NCBI RefSeq assembly: GCF_921293095.1
Contig: NC_060246.1
Location: 87,541,030 to 87,605,029 of the forward strand
Length of the DNA: 64,000 nt
Origin: Ischnura elegans
Lineage: Eukaryota > Arthropoda > Insecta > Odonata > Coenagrionidae
Direction of reading: 5' to 3'
Shown: one piece after another, positions 1 to 13,430 of the stretch
How the letters are laid out: the number at the start of each line of letters is the position of its first letter
How positions within the stretch are numbered: the stretch's first letter is position 1
The notes under the pieces: model-generated
Told to the model about the DNA's origin: nothing
Databases searched by the model: none
What the model saw: the letters and a program-made list of their open reading frames with translations, nothing else
Made by a program: the position numbers and the translations under genes

Positions 1-94
1 ATTTAAGTGTTTTATGTACAAGTGTGTACTGAGGTTAAATTTGGACTTAGGTATGACTCTATTCTATCTCTGATAATATTATTATTACTTTCAG

Positions 95-3000
95 GGGCTA
101 GGATCAGAGGTTTCTTTAGCCCAAGGAAAGGCTATCCAATGGCTTGAGCGTAACTTGAACTTGCTTGAAAGGAAGGGAAATGCATATGAGGTAGCATTGG
201 TGGCATATGCTCTAATGCTGAGTAAGTCATCTTCTGCCGAAGCTGCTTTTGGTATTCTGGCTAAACATGCTAGAGAGGAAGGTGGGTACTCATCCATTGT
301 TAAATTTTGAAAATTTATATCGGTTCTTGGTTCTTCTTAGCATAAAGTATGTTAATTGGTGGAAATAAGTGTGGTAAATATTTACTGATAAATAATTAAC
401 CATTTTGCTACGAATGACATCTCTACAAGGTATAAATTTTTCTACGAAAGTGAATGAAAGAGGTTTTAAAACGGCGTCTATGTTTCTGCTCAAACAAACA
501 AATGAGAAGTGTAAAAGGCATTGTTGCTAAGCTAGCCCCAAGCTGGCCTAAAAGATATGTGCCATGAAGGAATTCTTTTCAGGATGCCTTTGGTACCCTT
601 TCTCGGTCTGCAAAAGAGGATTATCCCGACCCTTTGATGCAGTGCTGGTCAGTGCAGTGCAATAATAAACTTAGATATTATTGTGTAATTGGCAAATTGA
701 GCATTTTAAGTTCATTCCTTATGTTTAGTTCTACAACTACAGATTTCAAACAGAGCTCTAGCATTATTTAAAATGTAGTTCGTACAAATAGGAATCCCCT
801 AACAAATTGTTGCAGAGAGCATAATACGCACTAGAATTTCATTTAAAAGCTGCTAAAGCCCTAAAAAACTTAGATAATTCATTTCTGATATAATTAATAA
901 TGTTACTAAAACAAAAATGTTTTAGCAAAGCCATTGCATAAACAAATACTCGACCAGAACAGCATGCTGTTAAGGGGTACCCAAGTGGGAAACGGAGAAG
1001 ATTATCTCAGCCCAGTGCCAGAGATAAAGGTTTGATACCCCTTTGGGCCCCAACCCAAGTTAGGGAAACAGGTACCTGTGAGAATCCTACGACAGTGGAA
1101 TCTCCATTGTGGCAATGCAAAAAATATTTTTGGCTATTGTGAGGGAAGCAGGATTTTCTGACATGTGGCCCAGTTGCAAAAGGGTTAGTAGGCCTTCAAA
1201 TTTACCCAGCCTGTGTTAGTTTACAGGAGTAAAACAATCTGGATACCCAACAGTGATTTTAAGCATTGTTTTCTTCTCATTGCTTTGTATGTTGCATGCA
1301 TTTTTATTTTATGGATAAATTATGACATCGAACATCTGCTCTGAAAATTATTGTTGTTAATCAGTGATGTAATGGCAAAATTAGTAGTGCCATAATGCAC
1401 TCTCCTTAACTTTTTTAGAAGTGAAAAATTAGTCTGTTTTTTTATAACAAAATATTATTTTCATTTTATTACAAAAATTTTTGTTCTGGTTGCGAATCCA
1501 TATATATATTAGAAATTTTGAGGCAGCAAACTTGATAAAAGTGTTATTTGACTATTATGTCTTTTGTTAACCAGTGCAATAATGGCATTCCGGCGCACTC
1601 CGCCACCATGACACCACTGTTGTTAATGTAAAATATCAAGAAGTCAAATTCACTAATATTATCCAAGTGATTGAACGATAATGTCTACGTTATACTTAGC
1701 TTAACATGACTCAAGAGTTTGAACTTGTGCTCACAGGATCTTCCTGTTAATATTCGTACATTTTATCCTTTCCCATCTTAAGTCAGGCCTATACCATGAC
1801 TATGACGATATGATTTTCTCTTATAGCTGTTACGTTAAAATATTTTCAAGAAATTTCTTTATTTTAATGTTACCTATCTTTTGTAGTTTGAACTCAGGTA
1901 AATATGTATGTACCCCTGTCTTGATTTGTTGTTTCTCAGTGGGGGCAAGAGTGATTTCTCTGTTGTGTTTTATGGATTACTCATATCATGCAGGATTAAA
2001 ATACACTGAAAGCATCAGGAGAATATCATAATGGTAGAATAAATTGAATTGAAAAACATGATAACTAATTCCTTCTTTCTATTGATTCATTATGTTCCTT
2101 TAGGTGGACTCATGTATTGGGCGCGGGAATCACTGCCATTACCACCTTATAAGCTGGAAAACCAGAAACCATTTTCTCTTCCAAGACTACCCTATAAGTA
2201 TGATGCAAGCAATATTGAAGCAACAGCATATGCTCTTCTAACTTATGTAGCCCGCCAGGAGCTGATGATTGATCCCATTGTGAAATGGCTTAATTCTCAG
2301 CGACTTACAGATGGGGGATGGGCTTCCACACAGGTATTTGCATGAGATTCTTTAAAAAATTTTGTCCATCAATGTGCACCAAAATTTATACGAATATATA
2401 TACATATTACTTAACATTGAATGTGAAAGTAGAGAGCTGTATGAACTTAAATGTTGTTTTTCTTTGCCAGGATACTGCTGCAGCAATGAAGGCTCTGATT
2501 GAATACACTGTTCGATCAAGAATTCGAGATGTATCTCAGCTTACTATCAATGTGGAAGCAACTGCTCTTCCTGGGCAAGTGAAAACTCTCCACGTAACTG
2601 ATAGTAATCTAGCTAATCTTCAACGAATTGAAGTAAGTGCTGCAAATCATGAGACTCTGGTTCCTCATCATTATAATAGTGTAGACATGCTTGCATGATT
2701 TCCTCCTTTATTAATCTGTCATTGCTAATGATTCATTTAATCTCAGATTCCAGAGGCCTGGGGAACAGTGAAAGTTCAGGCCAGGGGAGCTGGTTATGCA
2801 ATTCTGCAAATGTCTGTGCAGTACAATGTAGATATTCCACGATTTCAGACGGAACCACCAGTGCCAGCTTTCTCTCTTTACACACGTCCACACTTCCATG
2901 GTCGTAACCAGTCTCATATCACATACAGGAGCTGTGCAAGGTCAGTGGACAATGTAATAAATTCAGGTTAAAATTTAAGCAATAATATCGAAAAGATGAG

Positions 3001-5594
3001 AATAGTGAGCTTAATGGCTATTGATTGCAAAAAGGAATGTCTCAATGCATGCTATTAGGGGTGAATATTATTAACTTGCATTAAGAGAGCAATTTCATAA
3101 ATTATTTATTCTTAAGATATGCATAGTCATAATAATATTTTTCTTGCTTAAACACGCATGTATTGTTAAGTAATAGGGACAGATTTATAAATTCACATAT
3201 GTATATAAATTAAGTGTTATCCACATGAGGAAATAAAATGGTCTACATATTTATCTGTATCACTGTTTAGTCAACAATTGGTGACATCATTTGTAACCAC
3301 CTTAGCTAGGTCTAGTGAAGCATGTTTTGACTTACCTGATTGTACCACAAAGCTTGTGTCATAAGCAAATATTGATGATTGTACATGGTCTGTTTGCTTA
3401 TTTGTAAGATCATCTATGAATATATTGAGGGGAATAGGGCCAAAAATTGAGCCCAGAGAAACTCCAATATTAATTTCTTGTATGCGAGATTTAGCTTGGC
3501 CAACCGAATCATATTGCTTTCGGTATGATAAATATGATTTGATCCCGTCTATGGGAATTCCACATATTCCCAAGGATTCCAATTTTTCGATCAATAGGTT
3601 ATCTACCATTTCAAATGCACATGATAATTTACGTGAAGGCCAAGAGTATCATATTTTTGTCAAGAGAATTCAGAACGTTGTTGACCATATTAATGATAGC
3701 TAAATGAGTGGACACTCCTTTGCGAAAGCCATATCAGGTAAGGAGATAAATACGAAAGATTTTCCAAAAAGGGATTTATTTTTTTACCATATGATACAAA
3801 TAGTATGTTTGGAAAAGAACTTTGGACTTGGGTGTTCAGAAAAATTAGTCCAATGCACATGTTTTTGGATATGTAGAACCTTGCCATATGAATTCACTTG
3901 GTGAATGCCATGTCATAATTATGAGAAAAATACCATAGATTGAAATACGTTTTATCTATTAGTTTGAAATCATTCAAACTTGCTAGTGTAGCAAATTGAA
4001 TTTTGCATTGCTCGAGTTCATTTGATTTCTAAGCATATGCATTGCTCCAATAATAGTGTATTTGCTTCATACGTATCTTACTACGGGGATAAAAAGTTGT
4101 CAGATTGTATCGCATGGAATGATGGTATGCAAATTAAATGTTTTTGTCAAGAAAAACAAAAATGTGGATCTGGATAACATGGAGAAATCCTAATCCAAGC
4201 AAAACTTTTCCACACAGTTGGACTTATTTGGAAGAAAGTGAGCGCTCAGGAATGGCTGTATTGGATGTTGCTGTACCTACTGGATACATAATTCAACAAC
4301 AAGATCTTGATGCATATGTGACATCAAAGCAAGTACCTCATCTCCAGAGAGCCCGATTCTTAACTAAGAAAGTTGTTTTTTACTTTGACTATGTAAGTAA
4401 CCATAATGCAGTTGGTATTCATGCCACTTTCTTAATTTAATTAAGAATAATACATTATTTGTAAAAAAAAATGAGTGAGTGAGCGTACATTTTATTTCTG
4501 TGCATGAGGGAAAGTAAATTTAGAAATTCTTTTGATCATTAGCTACGCTTTAGTAGTGCCAGGGCGGTTGAAAAGTCAAGAAGCGAAGTTCAGATATGGC
4601 TAAGTGAACAGTTTCTATGGCTAGTAATAATCTAATTGTAAAGTTTAGCCAGTTTTAAAATTCTTTCCCATTTGAATAGGATTTCTGTAGTTTCCTTTCA
4701 ACTGTGATTCAAAATGTGCAGCCATAGTGGATAAGGTTGCTTAGCTTGAGACTGGTGGTTTGAGGGTTAAAATCCGGGAAAACCAGAGTGAGACTATTGG
4801 CATTCAAAAACACACATTTTGGTGGTAGATTATGAGACATCAAAGATTTCCAAGGGAAAGGAACTGGCCTCCTATTGTGAAGTTGTGCAATTACCTATTA
4901 AATTAGCTTTTGATTTTATTATAGAAAAAATTGAGTACCTACTGATTAAAATTTGATTCAAAAAATGAACTTTGGTAATCATATATACCTGTTTATTTTC
5001 AGTTGGACAAGCATGAAACTTGCGTTAACTTTACCATTGAGCGATGGCACCCGGTTGCTAACATGTCACGGTATTTACCCATTCGGGTATACGACTACTA
5101 TGCTCCAGGTATGTGAAAAATGATAATAAAATACATATGTGCATCTTTTTCATTGCAATAATCTTAGTACTAACTTATGGTTACACTTAAGCAGTTGAAG
5201 ATCAGAAGCTATGAATAGTATGATTGTTTATAGTTGTAGAATATGAAAGAAAGCATGACTAGGTGCAATTCCTAATAGAAATATATAAAACAGTTCTCAT
5301 TTATGCATATCAATATTTGGTAGCAAGCAACTGTGAGTTTAATTAAATATCTGTGTAATTATTTGTCTTTATCTTTCCTTTGCAGAACGATTCAATGAAA
5401 CAATATTCGATTCCTTGTCCACATATTTGCTCAACATCTGTGAAGTTTGTGGTAGCAGCCAGTGTCCTTATTGCCCCATTTATAACGGGGCTGTGCCTTC
5501 ACTTCGTGTGTTAAAAGAACAATCAGTGTTCGTTCTGGTGTTATCGCTGAGTATTGCATTTATTTGGCGCAGTCCACACTTGTTTATCATATAA
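95..5594 (+). CDS. TEP/CD109-type alpha-2-macroglobulin family protein, C-terminal seven exons (5' partial)
   Basis: Exons read as 95-281, 2104-2333, 2471-2632, 2747-2940, 4218-4392, 5003-5108 and 5386-5594; all introns are GT-AG and the phases join without a break, giving 420 residues ending in TAA. Residues about 1-155 are the helical end of a thioester domain (QGKAIQWLERN, IEATAYALL, DGGWASTQDTAAAMKALIEY). A beta region follows, then a macroglobulin receptor-binding domain at about 260-375 (SGMAVLDVAVPTGY, FTIERW, YLPIRVYDYYAP). Potential N-glycosylation sites include NQS, NFT, NMS and NET. The end has a cysteine cluster (CEVCGSSQCPYC), then a hydrophobic stretch (SVFVLVLSLSIAFIW) and eight residues. 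Family members are secreted or surface proteins that trap proteases or opsonise targets. The tail suggests a membrane-anchored CD109-like form rather than a free TEP, but that is inference. The thioester motif lies upstream of the window and cannot be checked. Confidence 0.9.
282..2103. other. First intron in the window of the TEP/CD109 gene
   Basis: This 1.8-kb AT-rich intron has a donor after GAAG at 281 and an acceptor TTTAG at 2101-2103. A less AT-rich block at about 960-1170 looks like an old repeat, but I cannot assign it to a family. Nothing else is recognisable. Confidence 0.6.
3265..3760 (-). pseudogene. Fragment of a non-LTR retrotransposon reverse transcriptase, inside a TEP intron
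   Basis: Read on the minus strand, this gives reverse transcriptase segments in order: an RKGVSTHLA-like stretch, a broken DLSKAF region, MVDNLLIEKLESLGI, a decayed SLGSIFGPIPLNIFIDDL (normally PQGSILGPLLF..Y.NDL), then IFAYDTSF where the catalytic box is normally [YF]ADD. The pattern suits the Jockey/CR1/L2 group. The altered box, frameshifts and lack of other domains make it a dead relic. It is antisense to the host gene, in the intron between exons ending at 2940 and starting at 4218. Confidence 0.8.
4718..4880 (+). repeat. Degenerate tRNA-derived SINE
   Basis: The start resembles a tRNA: AGCCATAGTGGATAAGG stands where the A box would be, and GGTTTGAGGGTTAAAATCC resembles a worn B box and T arm. 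Downstream is a GGGAAAGGAACTGGCCTCC stretch that weakly resembles the body of the SINE at 42780-43168. It lies in an intron of the TEP/CD109 gene. Confidence 0.5.
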
Positions 5595-8500
5595 TGGGTG
5601 ACTATGTGAGAGATACAACATGGAGACTAATACCCTTCACTTAATGGAGCAGGGTAATCAATTCATCCTTGTTAAACAGAGCACATCTAAACGATTGTGG
5701 TGCTGTGATAGCGAACATAATCCATAAATGCAGTATTGGATAGTTTGAATGTTCGAATTTTCTAAATCTAGGATGTGATTCATATTGATGATTTAAAATA
5801 TTTTGTATTAAAAATTAAATGTACACAACGTATCTCAAAAATTGGTTTGTCAAGATGGGTCAGTGTGGGAGAAATTACAACTGTAACGACATTCATTACC
5901 TCATTAATCACCTAATTTGTACATTTAAATACGATAGGTATTGAACATCATGTATGCGATGAGATCTTGACTCTGATGAACAAATGTGTTTAATGGATTG
6001 TTTGCGTAGGAGTGCATTGGAGATGAGTGATCATTTCATATAGATATGTTCATTTTTATGTTTTGGAGGAGGAGGTTAACAAGTAATAATGACAGCAGTT
6101 TTATTTTTCCCCATCTCTATCGATGGATTGTGACCACAAAATATCTGGAAATTACTAAAGAAGTATTTGATAAGTCATGCTAATGTTAGAAGCATAAATG
6201 GAGAATGAGTTTATCATGTCTGTGTCTCTGAAATTAGCGAAGTCAAGGGAAATGTGCAAAGACATTTCAAAATGTGAATCCTTTTAATATCCATTTGATG
6301 CTCCATACTTTCAGTGACATGCACTCATGTCCTGTGTGATTTTGTTGAATAGAGATTGTTTTATCCCTATGGCAGTGAAATGATGACAACTGGAGGCCCC
6401 TGAGCTGCATTGTGCTTACCATTTTCCAATTGTTTGCAACCAACCAAATTCAGTGATGGACCTTCAGGCCACAGTGTACCACGACTCAGACTTAACATAA
6501 AAGGTAAATAGTTTTTCACAAGGTTAGAAGTTACTTTTCAAAATAATCTGCATTCTTCTTCGAAATTCTCTAAGGTATGAAAAAAGAACAAAAAATGCTT
6601 TACATACATTTCTATGATGGGCCATATCTGGAAAATATTCAGCTCTTGATAGTTTGGTTATTTACTCCATTTAATAACCTTTCATCACATTCTACGTAGT
6701 GATATAAACCTGCAGGGCTATCTAGAGGGATGGGGTAGATGGGGCACCTTATCCCAGGCCTTGACTACTTTAAGAAGACCCCAAGGAACATTGCTATCAT
6801 TTTTAAAGATGGGAGCTTATGAGGGGGGTTTGAAAACATTGCCCTGAGGCCCCAAATTACTGAGCAGCTACCCAGTGGAGTTACCTATCTTCATGGCTAG
6901 TAGAGTTTCAGAGAAAGGGCTTTTGATTTACAAAAAAAGTAATTTCGAACTCTCAGTGAGGCAAGTTATGGTTATGGAACCTACATTACTTCCTACATTA
7001 TGAACCTAAGTGAAAGGTAATTCTGTGTTCTACTGTTATGTACAGTTTTATGAACCATATCAAAGGAATAAGTAATTTTTTGAGAGCAGTTAATTAATTT
7101 AAGATTATCATTATTTTAAAAGTTTACATTTGATTAGTTCAGCTATGTTTTGCAATATTTCTCAAGGGGTTAGGAAAAAATATCATCTGATATTATATGT
7201 ATCAAGCATTGATAACTGTCTCGCTAAGTACCGAAAACTGTCTTATCAAGTTTCTATAGTCATAAACGCTTACATTGTCATGAGAACAGCATTTTCCATC
7301 ACAGTAAGGAACTGTTAAGTTATAGTTCTATTTATTAGTGAACCATCGATATTTTTCATTTTAAGAAAATTCAGTGGTTTGATAGCACATCAAATAAGAA
7401 CCATCATCATGTATATTCCCAAGGGACTGCCAAATTTTTGCATTTATGTGTTCACACTAATAAGTTAACAAGGGCCTAGAGGTTGATGTGTGGTTTGTGG
7501 CTGATTTCATTCTTCAATACAAATAATTGAGGTTTTTTTATCTTGCATATATGTATCAGCCTCATATTTCTTTATGGTTTCATTCAAGCTAAACTTTTCT
7601 TTAAGATCCTTCGAGCTAGAAAAGTGAGTTACGTGTGATTCATATATATACTTCAAATACTTGAGAGCGTGTATGAATTTTACAAGCACATTTAATTTTT
7701 GTATACATTATTGAAGGAAGCTGAAAGGAGATGTAAATTGTTGAGACAAGTGGCTTTCTTCAAAGAATTGTATTAATTTGTAAGTGTTGTTTAATTTTTA
7801 AATCCATGATATCGTTTATGCATAGTGGAAAATTACATTGAGTGGTATTGATATGTTTTGAATTTTACTGTGATTGGGGTTTCTAACTTTTACTTTGGAA
7901 GTCCTTATTATGGTGTAGCAATTTAAATATTTGTACTGAGAGGATCTTACTTTATAAGTCGTTTGAATGATGACCTCATGCCGTCCAGCATTTTCAATTT
8001 TTTATTCAATTTTGTTTTAATTACTTTTGTTGTTTAAAGTAATATATATTTATGGCATTTTTATTTGTCAGCAATTGTTGACATTTTTTGTAATGTATAG
8101 ATTGTAATTTAATGGAACAGTAAACTCTTGATCATACTGAGGCAAATGCCAAGTTTTAGCCCCATTCAGTGCAAGCACCTTTAGTACCTTGCTAATCGAC
8201 CCAGTTAAATGTAATGCTTAATTTAGATGTGAAACTTTCATGTTGCTGATATTCATTGATTGAGGATTTATTTGAACCACTATTAAGCCTACACTTTATT
8301 GGTTGATAAATCGCTAAAATTAGGTGTTGCACATAGTAGTGTAATATTATAATTAATCTACATTTTAGATTATTGCATGATTTCCCATGCCTTGCTGGTT
8401 GCGATTCAAATGAACACCTTGGCTAATTATTTTTGTTCAGAGAGGTAATGTAATTTAAATGCCTTAAAAAGCAAAGTTTTTAATTAGAAAATAACAACTG

Positions 8501-9550
8501 GAATGAGTAAGTGAGTTTCATTTTTCTTGTACTCAGCAAATCGATGACATGTCATTATTACAGCAGATAAAAGTTACAAATGAAATAAGTTGTGTAGCAC
8601 TTGACTAGGGCTGAGCCGAGATTACTAAATCTGATTTATGGAATTGAATATAGTTAAAGTTATTTTCAGTTGCTAAATCATTAATTTTTGAGTATTCAGC
8701 TTGTTTTATACCCTTTTAATTTTGCATCATAGTTAACTAGAATCTGTATTATCAAGGGTCTACAGTTCCATTTTTTTTTAGCTAGGAGAAGAGGATGTTT
8801 TAATACAATACTTGAGAGGACCTCTCAAATTGTGTGTCTGCATTAACAAGCCACAGCCCACTGTGGAATATTTGTTCTGTAAACCTGCTAACATTAATTC
8901 CATTTTAGTGTATATATTGCTAAATAGTTGCATTTTCTTGTGAAGCCCATGGGCAATATGAAAAAAATGCATAGCCTACTGTATGACTTTATGAAGGACT
9001 TCAATGTGACAGGGAAATAACAGAGCAATTCGTTTAATAAATAGATCTGGTGATTACTTCATTTCCTGAGGGATTGCTCATCTTCTTAAGAATATGTGAA
9101 TGAAATGTTGTATAATTGAATGGATTAGGTGTTGAAAATAAATAATTTTTTAGATAAATGTGACTTTTCTAACTATAACTCTTTTTAGATTGCCATTAAA
9201 AAAAATAGCATTCAAAGTGTCATCATAGCATCTTTCATACCCATTTTAATGCATGCTTAGTTAACTACGTAATACATATTTCTATAAACGATTGATTTCC
9301 AGATACCAGTGAAGAGATTCTTTTTCATGAAAATTTTCAGAAAAAGTTATGAAGATATACAGTACATCTTTCATTATCCCTAGCTTAATTGATTGCTCCA
9401 CGAATTATATGTCTATAACTTTCCTAGACAGTCCCTTGTATTACCCCCCTGTTCTCCCTTTCAAACCCTTCCCAGTACAGCAGCAGTTGAGCTGAAGTAG
9501 TGAAATCAGGACCTAATCTAGACCCTCTTTAAAGGTTATTGAACGCTAAT
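5595..9550. other. Long 3' flank of the TEP/CD109 gene, no coding feature seen
   Basis: This AT-rich sequence follows the TEP/CD109 stop codon and must include its 3' UTR, though I cannot place the cleavage site. Only short chance reading frames occur. A block at about 6700-6880, rich in runs of C and G, may be an old DNA-transposon remnant but has no terminal repeats I can confirm. Confidence 0.5.
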
Positions 9551-9552
9551 AT

Positions 9553-9906
9553 AAGTCTACCAGACTAGCGACGGTGATAACTTATTTAGAGCCACCCGCA
9601 ATGCACTAATGTGCAAAAATTCTGCAGAGAAAAAATCATTTGCTTTGACTGGGATTCGAACCTGGATCCCCCAATATCCAGTCGAGTGCTTCAGCGAGTT
9701 TAGCTACCAAGGCATCATTCCCCTTTGTGGGTATTTTTGGACTATACAGGACAAGATTTTTTTTCTATTTGGAATTTTTGCACATTTGAGCATTGCAGGT
9801 GACTCCGTAAAGTTATCATTAGAAATTGGGGGATCCGGGTTCGAATCCCGGGTCAAGGCAAGTTATTTTTTCTATGCGGGATTTTCGCACATTGTTCAAC
9901 ACTATC
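9553..9906. repeat. tRNA-derived SINE pair in opposite orientations (family A)
   Basis: On the minus strand, 9722 to 9553 reads as a tRNA-like head (GGTAGCTAAACTCGCTGAAGC as A-box region, GGTTCGAATCCCAGTCAAAG as B box and acceptor side). A tail follows that contains GATTTTTTCTCTGC, TTTTTGCACATT and a GCGGGTGGCTC block. On the plus strand, 9735-9815 repeats the tail without a head, and 9825-9906 repeats the T-arm half (GGGTTCGAATCCCGGGTCAAGGC) with its tail. The same modules recur at about 20467, 31575 and 63395. This is a scrambled, head-to-head arrangement of one SINE family, not a functional tRNA gene. Confidence 0.7.
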
Positions 9907-10788
9907 CCTGTGTCCACCCATAGAGAAGTAAGAAATTACAATCGCAGCAGAAAACTTCATCAGGCATCAGAAAGTCAAATCATTTTCCAATGAGTAAAGG
10001 CAATAGATTGTGATAACTGAGGTTACTCGGACTGAATCAAGTCACAATGATCAAGTTAGTGACCATTCTCCAAAAATAAAATTAAAAATCAAGGCTTCGT
10101 GTATGGAACTTTTAGTTTTAGGGTGCTTCAATTTATTTGATAATGGGTTAGAAAAAGAAATGAAATCAAATTTTATATTTTTCAGAAGTTGGGGAAAATA
10201 CAATATTGAAATAGAACGAAAATCACTTTACCAACTTTTTATATTCCTTGTAATGAGTACAACACCACACACCATGAGCCATCAGAGAAAATAACCTAAA
10301 CCTTCTGGTCAAACACTAACAGTGGTTTTTTGTAGGTTAGCAGTTGAAACGTTGCATTGTTTGTTGTCAAGAGAATGGCTTTTTTAAATTAGCTGTCAAT
10401 GATTTACATTACCTCACATTTGAACAAGTTTCACAGAGATTGCTTCATAACATTTTTCAGAAAAACCAGAAAAAATCAAGCCAACGCTGAACCTATTGTG
10501 GTAAAAACACAGAATGAAAACTTGTAGTACTTGCTATTATAATCCCAATTCATAAATTATTTCTCAAAGCAAAATTATAGTACTATTGGTCAGCGCAGAG
10601 GAAATAGACCAGACAGATGACTTATAGAAGGAGAAAGTGTGATAGATGAGGATAACCTCAGACTGGGCATAACCTTTGGTATAAGTGAGCAAGATAAGCA
10701 GTGGGCCCACTATATATATCTCTGAGCTTTTCACAAAGTTTGGAAAGGTGGGTGGAAAAGGTTTTTTTTTTAGATTGTTAGCAAAATG
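9907..10788. other. AT-rich stretch without recognised features
   Basis: One 94-codon open frame at 10010-10294 has no recognisable domain and is probably chance. I see no repeat termini. Confidence 0.4.
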
Positions 10789-11628
10789 TTAACCTTTTCC
10801 CTACTATACACGTATATACATATACGTGTGGACGTTTCCTGACCTGGAAGATGACGGCCGTATATTTACGTGGGAGATTTTCCTAGCCAGGAGAACAAAA
10901 GCTGAATAGTATATACCTTTTCTAGCTCTCCCCCTTTTAGGACGGTCGCGGGTTTATGTCGCCTTTGTCTCGGGACCCAACCCTGCGGGGTTCAGGATTT
11001 ACCCTCGGAATCCGGGAGCAGGTACCCGGACCCCTCGTCTTTTATAATCCCTCATAGCGGTAAGGGACAGCAGTCATGCAATTGTTTATCCGGTCAGGTT
11101 TCGAAATAAATATTTGTTCATTTATCAAGAAAAATAAACTAAGAATTGAATTATTTGTCTTTTGAGCAGCGTTTACAATTTTTAAACGAAATACTATGAT
11201 AAATATTAACTTATATCTCGAGTTATGTATAAACATCAACATGGAAATTGTTGCTGCATTAAATGCGTTAATCTTAGAACTTTGTTTAAAATTTGACAAT
11301 GCTCAGAAAAAATGAGGAATTCAATTCAAAGTATGCAATTTACGTGCAAGCAACAATTATCCATTTGCTAAATACATATAAGCAATACATAAGTTGACCG
11401 CAAACCAATGCCGCAGGTATGGTCGTAAACCCGGAAAGGAGGGAGCACAACTACTCTCGGAGTCCGAGATAATGCGAAGTACCAGCGTGGAGGGGTCGAA
11501 AAAGGTTCAGCGAGACCCTTCTTAACGAATGTCCTCCAAAAATGCTCTGTACCACGAGAAAGAAGAGTCTCTTGGGGCTCAGTACAGCAGATGCTAAGAC
11601 AAAAACTCTGCCGTCTCGAAAGGGTTAA
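10789..11628. mobile_element. Possible TTAA-flanked DNA transposon remnant
   Basis: TTAA at 10789-10792 is followed by CCTTTTCC. GAAAGGG at 11618-11624 precedes TTAA at 11625-11628. The two ends match for only a few bases, and the interior (GC-richer blocks at about 10840-11040 and 11400-11600) encodes nothing I recognise. TTAA duplication is typical of piggyBac-type elements. The assignment is weak. Confidence 0.3.
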
Positions 11629-13086
11629 AAGTTGGATCTTGGCATGAAGATTTGATGGAAAAGGTACTATGAAGTTTAGCCACCAAAGAGAGAGGAAAAT
11701 CATAAAATGCAGAGACTGTCGCCCATTAGACTAACAGTGGGTACACGAAAAGCGATTTTGACAGTGTAAATAAAATGGAAGCTAAGGTAAACCAGAGATT
11801 TGGTTACAATCAATTTGGATGCAGGAAAGGAAATACAACACAACTACAATAAAAATTTTGTTTTAATCTACAGAAGTTTTTCACAACAGTCACAAGATCA
11901 AAATTTCACCAAGCTTTGTTTAGACCAGTTAGTTTCATATAAGTCAACTCTAGATCAGGCACATAGCCAGAAAGGGCATGGCCGGATAATTACATGTTGT
12001 GAATTGGTCCCCAAGAAATATTTCAAAGATTCTTGGCCTATTATATATCTTGGTGAGAATTTGAGCTGTGAAAAATATTTAGCCCATATTTAAAGTAATT
12101 TTGCAGTTATGCACAAAAATGTGATTTTCCAACATTTTCTAATACTTCTTTGGTTGTTGAAAAATGAGAAGATAGAAAATATGTTATTGGAGCATTTCAC
12201 CTACGTAAGAAGTTATAGGTTATTTTTTAGAATTGTTTTATCTCTAACATTGACAAAGCTTTTTCAGAACAGGATACATTGCTATTATGTACTTGTATTT
12301 CAGATTAGCCTTCACTAAAATGTTAATATGTATCTCAAATTTACTTGGAAATTGCTAACTAACTTCGGCTGGAAATTTTGGTAACTAAGAAAAAAAAATT
12401 AGGTACATATTCTCAAACATTTTACAGGAGAGATTTTAGCAATGGTTTGAAGAGCAATATGCCTGCAACCATATGTGGCTAATGCAGTGCATGACTTGAA
12501 CCTCTCAATTTCTTGCGCTAAATATGATGGTAATTGTTACTTTTTTATTTTTTCTACTACTAATGTTCTACTACTTTCATTTGGTTGAATTTTTTTCGCG
12601 GATTCACGAGTGTTAGTGCTCAATTTAAGCATATTTTTCATATTATGCTTTAGCTCTCACTGGGTGAAATAATTTGTTGAACTTTTCAAAGCTTTTTTAA
12701 TGCTAGAGATATAATAAAAACAATTTTGAAAGTATCCCATAACTCCTTACATATAAATGCACATTTTAGGAGTTATTTTATGTTGATATATACTCCAAAT
12801 GCATACATATTTTCAATTTTCTAAATTTTTCTCAAACAAAGGTACATCATATTAAAATAAGTCGGAAGATCACATTTTCATGTGGGACTTCAAGATAACT
12901 GTGAATATGTGCTACATGTTTTGCATCAAAACTTCACCAAGACCTATTATAGGGCCAAGAATCTTTGTGATATGTATCTATCGCTATGGAAAACACGCAT
13001 TTGTTAAATTAGCGCAATATACATTTACATAATGCTGAAAGTTAAATTTAATACTGTTTGTTGGGACACATAAAAATATAAAACTA
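11629..13086. other. AT-rich stretch without recognised features
   Basis: I see only chance reading frames, for example 97 codons at 11800-12093 with no family resemblance. No repeat termini or RNA genes were noticed. Confidence 0.4.
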
Positions 13087-13240
13087 CATGTAGAGAAAAA
13101 TGGAGTATCAGAGAATAGATGCTCCTGGGCTAATGGCCTCCTTAGTAGATGTATTGTGAGTTGATGCCAAGGGGGACAAATTTTGGTGGGGGCAGAAGCC
13201 CCCAAAGCTCCCCCTCGCCCCTGTGGCTACTTGCCTGCCC
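13087..13240 (+). repeat. Dispersed repeat, copy 1 (partner at 45697-45855)
   Basis: The sequence runs through GGAGTATCAGAG, GATGCTCCTGGG, a GGCCTCCT block, AGAAGCCCCC and CTACTTGCCTGCC. The same ordered blocks recur at about 45697-45855 with substitutions and small indels, so the two are copies of one element. It abuts an RTE fragment on its right. Its class is unknown. Confidence 0.6.
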
Positions 13241-13430
13241 TAGATATAACAGCCATGACCCTAGTAGAAAGACACCTTCGTTATAAATATGATGTGACTG
13301 CTTGTTTGATTAATTTTGAAAAAGGATTTGATATCAGATACAAGGGAAAGCTACAAGGTATTTTTTGGAGAACAGGAGTAGTTTGGATGGACAGATGACC
13401 AATTCAAAGTCTTTAAATGGTTCAGGCCAG
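13241..13430 (+). pseudogene. RTE-like LINE reverse transcriptase fragment
   Basis: The translation TLVERHLRYKYDVTACLINF, then EKGFDI and RRTGV-like residues, matches the RT segment seen in the copy at 40975-41300 (SLVERKLEYDQDVYAFFVYF, KKAFDRV, WRDRRLIRNL). In-frame changes such as EKGFD for EKAFD and the small size show a decayed fragment. Confidence 0.65.
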
